Below are positions 23,584 through 32,077 of a stretch of 64,000 bases of DNA, one piece after another. Position numbers and translations under genes: made by a program. The stretch's first letter is position 1. Every line of letters starts with the position of its first letter. The notes beneath the pieces are model-generated. The model worked only from the letters and a program-made list of their open reading frames with translations, did not search any database and was not told the origin of the DNA. The DNA comes from Mucilaginibacter mali (GTDB lineage Bacteria > Bacteroidota > Bacteroidia > Sphingobacteriales > Sphingobacteriaceae), in NCBI RefSeq assembly GCF_013283875.1, contig NZ_CP054139.1, forward strand, positions 5,642,001 through 5,706,000. Reading direction: 5' to 3'.

Positions 23584-24894
23584 ATGAAAATAGCTGTCGT
23601 TGGTACAGGATACGTAGGCCTGGTTACAGGAACCTGCCTTGCAGAAACAGGAAATCATGTTATCTGCGTTGATATTAATGTTAAAAAGGTAGAGGCCATG
23701 AAGAATGGCCAACTGCCTATTTATGAACCGGGGTTAGAATTATTATTCAACCGTAACATCAAGCAGGAAAGGCTTTCGTTCACCAACAACCTGGCCGAAG
23801 CCATTGAAGAAGCTAAAATTATATTCCTGGCCTTGCCAACCCCTCCGGGTGCCGATGGCGCTGCCGATCTGAGTTATGTATTAGGAGCAGGTAAAGACAT
23901 CGCCTTATTATTAAAGGAATACAAGGTTATCGTAACCAAATCTACCGTACCGGTGGGTACTGCCGACAAACTGACCGCCGTTTTAAAAGCGCATACTGAT
24001 GTGGAATTCGCGGTGGTATCTAACCCAGAGTTTTTACGTGAAGGTGTAGCCGTGGACGACTTTATGAAGCCTGACCGTGTGGTAGTAGGTACTACCGACG
24101 AGCGCGCCCGCAAACTGATGGCCGAACTGTATGGCCCGTATGTACGCCAGGGTAACCCGATCATTTTTATGGACGAGCGTTCATCTGAACTGACCAAATA
24201 TGCCGCCAACTCTTTCCTGGCTACCAAAATATCGTTTATGAACGAGATCGCTAACCTATGCGAACTGGTTGGCGCCGACGTGGATATGGTACGCCGCGGT
24301 ATCGGGTCTGACGACCGTATCGGTAAACGCTTCCTGTTCTCGGGAATCGGTTATGGCGGTAGCTGCTTCCCTAAGGATGTGCAGGCGCTGGCCAAAGCAT
24401 CTGAAGAGAACAAATACGATTTTAAGATCCTTAACGCGGTAATGGATGTAAACACCATCCAAAAAACAGTGTTGGTTGAAAAGGTAAAAAGCTATTTTAA
24501 AGGCGACCTGAAGGGCAAAAAATTTGCTTTATGGGGTTTGGCATTTAAACCTGAAACCGATGATATCCGCGAAGCTCCTGCATTATATATTATCGACGAC
24601 CTGATAGCCGCCGGTGCCTCTGTTGCCGCGTTTGACCCTGAGGGTATGAAAAATGTGAAAGACCTGATAGGCGATAAAATTTCGTACGGGAATAACCAAT
24701 ACGACGTTTTACAGGATGCCGACGCGTTACTGATCGTTACCGAATGGTCGGTTTTCCGTACGCCTGATTTTGATGAGGTTGAAAAACTGCTGAAAAACAA
24801 GGTTATTTTTGATGGCCGTAACCTTTACGATCTGCAAAAAATGATCGATTGTGGTTTTTATTACAATAGTATCGGCCGAAAAATTGTTAGCTAA
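23584..24894 (+). CDS. ugd: UDP-glucose 6-dehydrogenase
   Basis: A 436-residue NAD-dependent enzyme that oxidises UDP-glucose to UDP-glucuronate. The NAD site MKIAVVGTGYVGLVTGTCLAE opens the protein. The catalytic cysteine is Cys261 in YGGSCFPKDVQAL. The motif EFLREG and the C-terminal LWGLAFKPETDDIREAP are typical. It is the first gene of a five-gene operon with gaps of 3, 6, 1 and 2 bp, and its product is the substrate of the next enzyme. Confidence 0.96.
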   Translation: MKIAVVGTGYVGLVTGTCLAETGNHVICVDINVKKVEAMKNGQLPIYEPGLELLFNRNIKQERLSFTNNLAEAIEEAKIIFLALPTPPGADGAADLSYVLGAGKDIALLLKEYKVIVTKSTVPVGTADKLTAVLKAHTDVEFAVVSNPEFLREGVAVDDFMKPDRVVVGTTDERARKLMAELYGPYVRQGNPIIFMDERSSELTKYAANSFLATKISFMNEIANLCELVGADVDMVRRGIGSDDRIGKRFLFSGIGYGGSCFPKDVQALAKASEENKYDFKILNAVMDVNTIQKTVLVEKVKSYFKGDLKGKKFALWGLAFKPETDDIREAPALYIIDDLIAAGASVAAFDPEGMKNVKDLIGDKISYGNNQYDVLQDADALLIVTEWSVFRTPDFDEVEKLLKNKVIFDGRNLYDLQKMIDCGFYYNSIGRKIVS

Positions 24895-24897
24895 AGC

Positions 24898-25881
24898 ATG
24901 AAAGACCGTAAACGTATCCTGATAACCGGCGCGGCTGGTTTTTTAGGCTCGCACCTGTGCGACAGGTTCATTAAGGAAGATTACCACGTGATCGCAATGG
25001 ATAACCTGATCACCGGCGACCTGCGTAATATTCAGCACCTGTTCAAGCTGGAGAATTTTGAATTTTACAACCACGATGTTTCCAAATTTGTTTTTGTTCC
25101 GGGTAACCTGGATTATATTCTGCATTTCGCATCGCCGGCCAGCCCTATCGATTATTTGAAGATCCCGATACAGACCTTGAAGGTAGGATCATTGGGCACG
25201 CACAACCTGCTGGGTTTGGCAAGGCATAAAAATGCGCGCATGCTCATCGCCTCCACATCTGAAGTTTATGGCGACCCGAACATCAACCCGCAGCCCGAAG
25301 AGTATTGGGGTAACGTAAACCCGGTTGGCCCGCGTGGTGTTTATGACGAGGCCAAGCGCTTCCAGGAAGCTATTACGATGGCTTATCATACTTTCCACGG
25401 TGTAGAAACCCGTATTGTGCGCATATTTAATACCTACGGACCGCGGATGCGCCTGAATGACGGCCGTGTGCTGCCGGCATTTATTGGCCAGGCACTGCGT
25501 GGCGAATCATTAACCATGTTTGGGGATGGATCGCAAACACGCTCGTTTTGTTATGTGGACGACCTGATTGAGGGTATTTACCGCCTGCTGCACAGCGATT
25601 ATGTGCAGCCGATGAACATAGGTAACCCTGATGAAATTACCATACGCGAGTTTGGTGAAGAGATCATCAAACTGACCGGCACCGATCAAAAATTGATCAG
25701 CCTTCCATTGCCAACCGACGACCCTAAACAACGCCGCCCTGATATTACTAAAGCGAAAAGCATTTTGGGTTGGGAGCCAAAGGTATCGCGCAGCGAAGGT
25801 TTGAAGATCACTTACGATTATTTCAAGTCGCTGCCCGAGCACGAGATCAAGCATAAAGATTTTACATATTATAACAAATAA
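24898..25881 (+). CDS. UDP-glucuronate decarboxylase (UDP-xylose synthase)
   Basis: A 327-residue short-chain dehydrogenase-fold enzyme turning UDP-glucuronate into UDP-xylose. NAD site ITGAAGFLGSHL at 9-20, the catalytic Tyr149-x3-Lys153 (YDEAK), and STSEVYGDP at 119-127, in which the Glu is diagnostic of the decarboxylase branch. The segment RIVRIFNTYGPRM is shared by the family. The start is 3 bp after ugd, so the pair channels UDP-glucose to UDP-xylose for a surface glycan. Confidence 0.93.
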   Translation: MKDRKRILITGAAGFLGSHLCDRFIKEDYHVIAMDNLITGDLRNIQHLFKLENFEFYNHDVSKFVFVPGNLDYILHFASPASPIDYLKIPIQTLKVGSLGTHNLLGLARHKNARMLIASTSEVYGDPNINPQPEEYWGNVNPVGPRGVYDEAKRFQEAITMAYHTFHGVETRIVRIFNTYGPRMRLNDGRVLPAFIGQALRGESLTMFGDGSQTRSFCYVDDLIEGIYRLLHSDYVQPMNIGNPDEITIREFGEEIIKLTGTDQKLISLPLPTDDPKQRRPDITKAKSILGWEPKVSRSEGLKITYDYFKSLPEHEIKHKDFTYYNK

Positions 25882-25887
25882 GCATTC

Positions 25888-26916
25888 ATGGCTAAAATAT
25901 TAGTGACCGGTGGTTTGGGTTTTATAGGTTCGCACACGGTTGTAGAACTGGTAAACGCGGGGTATGAGCCGGTTATAGTTGACGATCTTTCTAACTCGCA
26001 ACTGGCTATATTAGATCAGCTGAATACGATAATCGGCCATAAGCCCGCATTCTATCAGCTCGATCTTACCCTGGAAACCGATGTGCAAACCCTTGCACTG
26101 GCCGAACCTGAGATAGAAGGTATCATTCATTTCGCGGCCTTTAAAGCCGTTGGCGAATCGGTGGACCTGCCACTAAAATATTACCGCAATAACTTTTACT
26201 CGTTGATTAACTTGCTGAACGCGTATTATAGCAAGCCGGTAAATTTTGTGTTTTCATCAAGCTGTACCGTTTACGGCCAGCCCGAAAAACTGCCGGTAAC
26301 CGAAGACGCGCCGGTGCAGCCGGCCCAATCGCCATATGGCAATACCAAGCAAATATGCGAGGAGATATTGCAGGATATGATCGCATCGGGCGGAAGCAAG
26401 TACAAGGTGATATCATTACGCTATTTTAATCCGGTAGGCGCCCATGAAAGTGCCCTTATCGGCGAATTACCTATCGGCGTACCACAAAACCTGGTGCCGT
26501 TCATCACGCAATCGGCCATTGGCAAACGCGGGCCTATTACCGTATTTGGCAGCGATTATAATACACCCGATGGCAGCGCCATTCGCGATTATATCCACGT
26601 AGTTGACCTGGCCAAAGCGCACGTGGCGGCACTGAAACTGGCAGCAAAAGAAAGCTTTACCGGTTACGATATGTTTAACCTGGGTACAGGCAAAGGATCT
26701 TCGGTGCTGGAGGTGATCAACGCGTTCGAGCAATCGACCGGGGTTAAATTAGATTATAAAATTGGCCCGCGCCGTGCGGGCGATGTAGAGCAGGTTTGGG
26801 GCGATGTAACCAAATCGGCCGAAAAGCTGGGCTGGAAAACCGAGTTAGGCATCGATGTAATGATGTCATCGGCCTGGAAGTGGGAAAAATATATTGCACA
26901 AAACCCATTAAACTAA
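25888..26916 (+). CDS. galE: UDP-glucose 4-epimerase
   Basis: A 342-residue SDR enzyme interconverting UDP-glucose and UDP-galactose. The NAD site is ILVTGGLGFIGSHTVVEL; the catalytic Tyr150-x3-Lys154 is SPYGNTK. The sequence FSSSCTVYGQP at 122-132 and GARRAGDV-like PRRAGDVEQVW are GalE features. It sits third in the nucleotide-sugar operon, 6 bp after the UDP-xylose synthase gene. Confidence 0.93.
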   Translation: MAKILVTGGLGFIGSHTVVELVNAGYEPVIVDDLSNSQLAILDQLNTIIGHKPAFYQLDLTLETDVQTLALAEPEIEGIIHFAAFKAVGESVDLPLKYYRNNFYSLINLLNAYYSKPVNFVFSSSCTVYGQPEKLPVTEDAPVQPAQSPYGNTKQICEEILQDMIASGGSKYKVISLRYFNPVGAHESALIGELPIGVPQNLVPFITQSAIGKRGPITVFGSDYNTPDGSAIRDYIHVVDLAKAHVAALKLAAKESFTGYDMFNLGTGKGSSVLEVINAFEQSTGVKLDYKIGPRRAGDVEQVWGDVTKSAEKLGWKTELGIDVMMSSAWKWEKYIAQNPLN

Positions 26917-26917
26917 G

Positions 26918-27976
26918 ATGAACATCAAAAAAATCATTATTACCGGAGGCGCTGGCTTTATTGGCTCGAATGTAGTGCGTCGTTTTGTAACGCAGCACCC
27001 CGAGTATCATATTGTTAACCTGGATAAATTAACCTATGCGGGTAACCTGGCTAATTTGCGTGATATTGAACATGCGCCCAACTACGAGTTTGTAAAAGGC
27101 GACATTGTTGATGCCGATTTTATCGACCGCCTTTTTGCCACCCACCAGCCTGATGCAGTAGTTCACCTGGCTGCGGAATCGCATGTGGACAGGTCGATCA
27201 CCAATCCATTGGAGTTTGTGATGACCAACGTTATCGGTACGGTAAACCTGCTTAATGCGGCCAAAAAGTATTGGAAAGGCCGCTACGACATTACCCGTTT
27301 TTACCATGTATCTACCGATGAGGTTTATGGTACACTGGGCGAAGACGGTATGTTTACCGAAGAAACCGCTTACGATCCGCATTCGCCATACTCGGCGTCA
27401 AAAGCCAGTTCAGATCATTTTGTACGCGCTTACCAGGATACTTACGGTTTAAACGCTGTGATATCCAATTGCTCAAACAATTATGGCTCGTATCATTTCC
27501 CCGAGAAACTGATACCGCTTGCCATTCACAATATCAAGCAAAGCAAACCGATCCCGGTTTATGGTAAAGGCGAGAACATTCGCGATTGGCTGTGGGTAGA
27601 AGACCATGCCCGGGCTATTGAGGTGATATTCCACAAAGCCAAATCGGGTACTACCTATAATATTGGCGGCCATAACGAGTGGAAAAATATCGACCTGATC
27701 AGGCTGTTATGCCAGATCATGGACAGGAAACTGGGCAGGGCAGAAGGCGAATCGGAAAAACTGATCACTTTTGTAACCGACCGCGCAGGGCACGACCTGC
27801 GTTATGCTATTGATGCCACCAAACTGAAAAACGAACTGGGCTGGATACCAAGCATTACCTTTGAGGAGGGCCTGGAGAAAACAGTTGACTGGTACCTGCA
27901 AAACCAGGAATGGCTGGACGACGTAACATCAGGCCATTATCAACAATATTATAATGATCAATACACTAACAGATAA
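26918..27976 (+). CDS. rfbB: dTDP-glucose 4,6-dehydratase
   Basis: A 352-residue SDR dehydratase that forms dTDP-4-keto-6-deoxyglucose, the entry to rhamnose and other deoxysugars. NAD site ITGGAGFIGSNVV, the catalytic Asp134-Glu135 pair (VSTDEVYG) and Tyr158-x3-Lys162 (YSASK) are all present. rfbA, rfbC and rfbD are not adjacent, so rhamnose synthesis would depend on genes elsewhere. It starts 1 bp after galE. Confidence 0.95.
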   Translation: MNIKKIIITGGAGFIGSNVVRRFVTQHPEYHIVNLDKLTYAGNLANLRDIEHAPNYEFVKGDIVDADFIDRLFATHQPDAVVHLAAESHVDRSITNPLEFVMTNVIGTVNLLNAAKKYWKGRYDITRFYHVSTDEVYGTLGEDGMFTEETAYDPHSPYSASKASSDHFVRAYQDTYGLNAVISNCSNNYGSYHFPEKLIPLAIHNIKQSKPIPVYGKGENIRDWLWVEDHARAIEVIFHKAKSGTTYNIGGHNEWKNIDLIRLLCQIMDRKLGRAEGESEKLITFVTDRAGHDLRYAIDATKLKNELGWIPSITFEEGLEKTVDWYLQNQEWLDDVTSGHYQQYYNDQYTNR

Positions 27977-27978
27977 GC

Positions 27979-28725
27979 ATGTTCGGACTTTTTAAGAAGA
28001 AGGAAAAAATTAAAAAGCAGAGAACGTTTGACTATAGTGCGTTAAAGGTTGATATGCACTCGCATATACTGCCGGGTATTGACGATGGTGCGCAAACACC
28101 CGAAGAAAGCATAGTGCTGATAAAAAGTATGATGGAGGTGGGCATTACCAAGTTTATAGCTACGCCGCATATTCTTATCGATTATTACCGCAATACGCCC
28201 GAAACCATTAATAACGCGCTGGAGATATTAAAAGCCGAGTTGGTTAAGGAGGGTATAGATGTTGTGGTTGAAGCCGCTGCCGAGCATTTTTTTGATGAAA
28301 CCTTTGAACCCAGGGTTGATGCGGATGGCCTGATGATAATGAAGAATGATTATGTGTTGTTTGAGTTTGGATTTATAACCAAGCCGCCCAATATTGTACA
28401 AGTTATCCAAAAACTAAACGATAAAGGATTGAAGCCAATATTGGCCCACCCGGAGCGATATCAATATCTTAGTATAGATGAGTTAAAGATGTATCGCAGC
28501 TGGGGTTGTAGCCTGCAATTAAATACAATATCGCTTACCGGCTACTATGGTCTCGAAATTAAACGGATCGCGGAGGCACTTATCGATAACCAAATGATCG
28601 ATTTTATATCCAGTGATATGCACCATCCCCGCCACGCCGCGGCATTTGAGCAAGCACTGCTAATGCCTTATATGGAAAAACTGATGAGCGAGGACTATCC
28701 GTTAAAGAATACGCTTCTTTTATAG
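27979..28725 (+). CDS. CpsB/CapC-type PHP tyrosine-protein phosphatase
   Basis: A 248-residue PHP-domain phosphatase. After a basic N-terminal stretch it has VDMHSHILPGIDDGA (His27 and His29 as metal ligands), ATPHI, AHPERY and SDMHHPRHA, in the order of the CpsB/YwqE family. Known members dephosphorylate the tyrosine-rich tail of the capsule-regulating BY-kinase. Being the last gene of the ugd operon, it links sugar-nucleotide supply to regulation of polysaccharide export, although no BY-kinase is in the window. A palindromic repeat follows the stop. Confidence 0.9.
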   Translation: MFGLFKKKEKIKKQRTFDYSALKVDMHSHILPGIDDGAQTPEESIVLIKSMMEVGITKFIATPHILIDYYRNTPETINNALEILKAELVKEGIDVVVEAAAEHFFDETFEPRVDADGLMIMKNDYVLFEFGFITKPPNIVQVIQKLNDKGLKPILAHPERYQYLSIDELKMYRSWGCSLQLNTISLTGYYGLEIKRIAEALIDNQMIDFISSDMHHPRHAAAFEQALLMPYMEKLMSEDYPLKNTLLL

Positions 28726-28749
28726 AAACCCGAAACGCCGGAAAAGACC

Positions 28750-28812
28750 GAAAGTCCGGAAGATACATGTTGGTTGTAAAACACAAGCTCAACTTATATC
28801 TTCCGGACTTTC
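28750..28812. repeat. GAAAGTCCGGAAGATA inverted repeat, copy 1
   Basis: Perfect 16-bp arms GAAAGTCCGGAAGATA (28750-28765) and its complement (28797-28812) with a 31-nt loop. Flanking CCGGAAAAGACCG and CGTCTTCCGG extend the foldback. It lies between convergent genes and may act as a terminator. Confidence 0.85.
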
Positions 28813-28831
28813 CGTCTTCCGGCCTTCCCGG

Positions 28832-30076
28832 TTATTCGTATCTCAATGCCTCAACAGGGTCAAGCCTTGCTGCTTTTTTAGCCGGGTAATAGCCTGAACC
28901 AAGGCCGATGCCTGTACAAAGCGCAATTGCGCAAAACAGCCATACCCATGGTATAATAAACTGGCCGCTAATATTTACGGCAATCAGGTTACCAGCGGCC
29001 ATACCTAAAACAATGCCGCCAATACCACCTATCAGGCAAATTACAATAGCCTCAATTAAAAACTGCTTGCGGATAATAGCCGGTGTGGCGCCAATGGCTT
29101 TACGCACACCTATTTCGCGGGTACGTTCGGTAACCGATACCAGCATAATATTCATCAGGCCGATGGCCGCACCGATAAGCGTAATAATGCCTATGCCAAA
29201 GCCTGCCGCCTGGATACCGTTTAACTGAGTGGCCAACTGCTCCTTCATCGAGTCGCTGCGCGAGATCTCGAAGTTATTATCCTGCCCCATCCTTAAGCCA
29301 CGGATATTACGGAACAGCGAGGTCGACTCGCCGGTAGCCGCGTCTTCTTCGGCAGGGGTGCCCACCATTACGGTAATGGTATAACTGGCATTGGGGTTGG
29401 TGCTGATCTGTTTGGCTTTATACAGCGGGATGATACACTCCTGGTCGGCATTGCTAAAGCCCGAGCTGGAACCCTTTGTTGCCGTCAGGCCGATCACCTT
29501 GAATTTGTTTGAACCCACCAGTATCATTTTGTTGATCGGGTCGCTGTTTTTAAACAGGCGGTTCCTGATATCATCACCAATAATAACCACGTTGGCGCCA
29601 CGATCAATTTCGGCTTGCGTGAAATTACGGCCCGCGCCAAGCGTATAGCCGGCAGTTTTCAGATAATTTTCGTCGCTGCCTAAAATAGAAATATTAGGGT
29701 TGGTCTTAAAATCGCCATATTTCACCGTAGACAGGTTTGATGCATAGGTGGTAACCGAAACCGTGGCCGGTATTTTTAAACGTTGTTTAAAGCGTACCGC
29801 CTGTTCGTATTTAATAGGCGTCCATACCTTACGCTGGCCACCGCCACCAAATTTAATACCCGAACCGCGGTTACGGATGGTGAACGAGTTGGCGCCCATT
29901 TGCGAAAAAATATCGTTGGTGCGTTGCTTCAGGCCCTCGATAGCGGTTAATATACCCACCAGCGCCGTTATGCCAATGGCTATAATTAACGCCGTAAGCG
30001 ATGTGCGCAACCTGTTGCCGCCGATGGATTGCAGCGCGATGGCCACATTTTCCCTGAAAGTAGTTTTTACCGCCAT
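28832..30076 (-). CDS. MacB-type ABC transporter permease
   Basis: A 414-residue membrane protein with one N-terminal helix (about 20-42), a large periplasmic MacB core (45-280) and three C-terminal helices (about 290-400). LMNIMLVSVTERTREIGVRKAIGA is the FtsX/MacB permease signature. Such proteins form efflux or lipoprotein-release machines with an ATPase partner, but no ATPase or MFP gene is adjacent, so a partner elsewhere must be assumed. It is preceded by about 95 bp without a gene. Confidence 0.9.
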   Translation of the reverse strand: MAVKTTFRENVAIALQSIGGNRLRTSLTALIIAIGITALVGILTAIEGLKQRTNDIFSQMGANSFTIRNRGSGIKFGGGGQRKVWTPIKYEQAVRFKQRLKIPATVSVTTYASNLSTVKYGDFKTNPNISILGSDENYLKTAGYTLGAGRNFTQAEIDRGANVVIIGDDIRNRLFKNSDPINKMILVGSNKFKVIGLTATKGSSSGFSNADQECIIPLYKAKQISTNPNASYTITVMVGTPAEEDAATGESTSLFRNIRGLRMGQDNNFEISRSDSMKEQLATQLNGIQAAGFGIGIITLIGAAIGLMNIMLVSVTERTREIGVRKAIGATPAIIRKQFLIEAIVICLIGGIGGIVLGMAAGNLIAVNISGQFIIPWVWLFCAIALCTGIGLGSGYYPAKKAARLDPVEALRYE

Positions 30077-30222
30077 GCTATAAAGATAGTGAAATCAGGA
30101 AATTAGACAGCAGTTGAGCGTGCTTTGTTACAACCTGCCGGTAAATTAATTATGACCATGCCCAATAACATTTGCGCAATCAAACCGTATACTGTATTTT
30201 CAAAGCAAAGTATTTTAAAACA

Positions 30223-30942
30223 ATGAAAAAGATATACCTAAACCTTTTATTGCTATTTGCAACATCGGCCCTTTTTGCCCAAACACCGGCCCCGCGCCGC
30301 ATAACGCTAACCGAAAACTCTGTTGTAAAAGACACGGCAGGATATCAGTACCCTTACGTAGTATGGCAAAAGCTATCATCTACGGGCGATTACTGGTTAA
30401 AGCCAATAAACCCAAGAGACGAGAATACCGAGTTTTTACTGATAAAACGCACCGAACAACAAAAAGCGGAAATGCTGAGCCGTATGCCCCGCCCCGGTGA
30501 TAGTAAGTTTTTTACCACCGGTGCGGCTATCAAACCATTCAGGATAAAAGACATCAACGGCAATAAAATTGAAGCAAAGGACTGGGCAGGCAAAACCGTG
30601 GTGCTTAACTTTTGGTTCATCGGTTGCCCGCCATGCCGCGCCGAAATTCCCGATCTGAACAAACTGGCCCTGAAGTATAAGGATAACCCCAACGTGATAT
30701 TCATAGCCGTAGCGCTTGACGAAGCATGGGAGGTAAACGACTTTATTAAAAAGAACCCCTTGGCCTATCACCTGGTAGGCGATGGCCGCAGCATCGCTAA
30801 ACTGTTTGATATTAATTTATATCCAACAAACGTAGTAGTTGATAAGCAGGGGAAAGTGCAGTTGCACTACTCGGGTGGCTACATGAACGGCCCGCAATGG
30901 CTGGATAAAACTATACAGGAAAGCGATAAGCTAACTATGTAA
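30223..30942 (+). CDS. TlpA-family thioredoxin-fold protein
   Basis: A 239-residue secreted redoxin. The start is ATG 30223, which gives the signal MKKIYLNLLLLFATSALFAQ. The thioredoxin domain runs from about residue 100, with the active-site CPPC at Cys135-Cys138 (FWFIGCPPCRAEIP) and the cis-proline at Pro201 (LYPTNVVVD). An N-terminal domain of about 75 residues precedes it. By family it reduces periplasmic disulfides or acts in cytochrome maturation. A hairpin follows at 30950. Confidence 0.88.
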   Translation: MKKIYLNLLLLFATSALFAQTPAPRRITLTENSVVKDTAGYQYPYVVWQKLSSTGDYWLKPINPRDENTEFLLIKRTEQQKAEMLSRMPRPGDSKFFTTGAAIKPFRIKDINGNKIEAKDWAGKTVVLNFWFIGCPPCRAEIPDLNKLALKYKDNPNVIFIAVALDEAWEVNDFIKKNPLAYHLVGDGRSIAKLFDINLYPTNVVVDKQGKVQLHYSGGYMNGPQWLDKTIQESDKLTM

Positions 30943-30949
30943 ACAAGGA

Positions 30950-30983
30950 GGGCTTACCAATCATTGGTAAGCCCACTTTGCTT
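30950..30983 (+). terminator. Terminator of the TlpA-like gene
   Basis: GGGCTTACCAA (30950-30960), loop TCA, TTGGTAAGCCC (30964-30974), followed by the modest T-run ACTTTGCTTT. Confidence 0.7.
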
Positions 30984-30991
30984 TATTAGGT

Positions 30992-31081
30992 TATGCCGAA
31001 CTTGTTTCGGCATCTCATCTGATTAGTCTGCCCCTTATGTTTTTACTATGCATGTGGGATACCGAAACAAGTTCGGCATGA
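30992..31081. repeat. CCGAACTTGTTTCGG inverted repeat
   Basis: CCGAACTTGTTTCGG (30996-31010) and CCGAAACAAGTTCGG (31062-31076) are perfect inverted copies about 50 bp apart; the first is itself a short foldback. A single partial copy is at 53189-53206. Confidence 0.8.
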
Positions 31082-31094
31082 CTAATCGTAATAT

Positions 31095-31448
31095 TTATAC
31101 CGAGAATGATGTGCCGCAACCGCAGGTGCTTGCCGCGTTAGGGTTGTTAAAGGTAAACCCGCGCGAGTTCAAACCATCCTGCCAGTCTATTTGCATACCG
31201 GCCAGGTACATACCATGGGCCTTGTGCATATACACCTTCACGCCGTCTATCAGGTACTCCTGGTCGCCGTCCTTCTTTTGGTCGAAGCCTAAAATATAAC
31301 TCATACCCGAACAGCCGCCGCCTTCAACCCCTACACGCAGGCCGAAGTCGTCGCCCAGGTCCTGCATATCCTTTAATTTATGAATTTCCTTTACAGCACC
31401 CGGCGTAAAGCTTACGGGAGCCATCGCGGTTTCAACAACAGTACTCAT
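31095..31448 (-). CDS. A-type iron-sulfur cluster carrier (IscA/ErpA/HesB)
   Basis: A 117-residue A-type carrier delivering Fe-S clusters to apo-proteins. The start is ATG 31448 (MSTVVETAMAPVSFTPGAVKEI). The three cluster ligands Cys46 (GGGCSGMSY) and Cys109/Cys111 (STCGCGTSF) are at the canonical spacing. No suf or isc genes are adjacent. A palindromic repeat follows its stop. Confidence 0.93.
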   Translation of the reverse strand: MSTVVETAMAPVSFTPGAVKEIHKLKDMQDLGDDFGLRVGVEGGGCSGMSYILGFDQKKDGDQEYLIDGVKVYMHKAHGMYLAGMQIDWQDGLNSRGFTFNNPNAASTCGCGTSFSV

Positions 31449-31543
31449 CTTAATTTTAATTAATGTGTTCAAATATAAGGTAAAATGCACAAATTTGTTG
31501 CCGCTAACCCATTTATGACCTCTGCTTAACATTTTATTTCGCC

Positions 31544-32074
31544 ATGATGATCTTTTCTTTTTTGTACGAGGTTGTGAAATTTGCCGTAGCGGGTATCGCC
31601 ATTGTAATGGTGGCTTTTTACCTGGCCCGCCCTTATTTGGATAGCAGTCAAAAGCTGCAACTGCTGGACCTTAAAAAGGCCACATCGGCCCAAACACTGC
31701 CTTTACGCCTGCAGGCTTACGAACGTGTAGTATTATTAATAGACCGGATAAATCCATCAAATATGCTGCCGCGGCTAAACGTATCGGCCTATACCGCTGC
31801 CGAACTGCAAAGCCTGATTGTAACCGAGGTGCGTAACGAGTTTCAGCACAATGTTACCCAGCAGCTATATATAAGCAGCCGCGCCTGGACGCTGGTGAAG
31901 CGCATAAAGGATGATACGCTTAACCTTTGCAACGGTGCCATGAAAACCTTGCCTGCCGATGCCAGCGGCCTTGATCTCGGTCGAGCTATACTGGCGCATC
32001 TAAGCAAAATGGAGCACGACCCTTATGATATGGCTGTTGGCATGATCCGCACCGACCTTGAAGAACTGTTTTAA
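31544..32074 (+). CDS. Hypothetical protein with one N-terminal membrane helix
   Basis: A 176-residue protein of unknown function. One hydrophobic helix covers about residues 5-27 (LYEVVKFAVAGIAIVMVAFYL), then an all-helical region: KLQLLDLKKATSAQTLPLRLQAYERVVLLIDRINP and a conserved-looking VRNEFQHNVTQQLYIS block. It starts 95 bp from the divergent Fe-S carrier and ends 3 bp before the acyl-CoA mutase gene, so cotranscription with the mutase is likely. The functional reason for that link is not evident. Confidence 0.75.
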   Translation: MMIFSFLYEVVKFAVAGIAIVMVAFYLARPYLDSSQKLQLLDLKKATSAQTLPLRLQAYERVVLLIDRINPSNMLPRLNVSAYTAAELQSLIVTEVRNEFQHNVTQQLYISSRAWTLVKRIKDDTLNLCNGAMKTLPADASGLDLGRAILAHLSKMEHDPYDMAVGMIRTDLEELF

Positions 32075-32077
32075 ATT

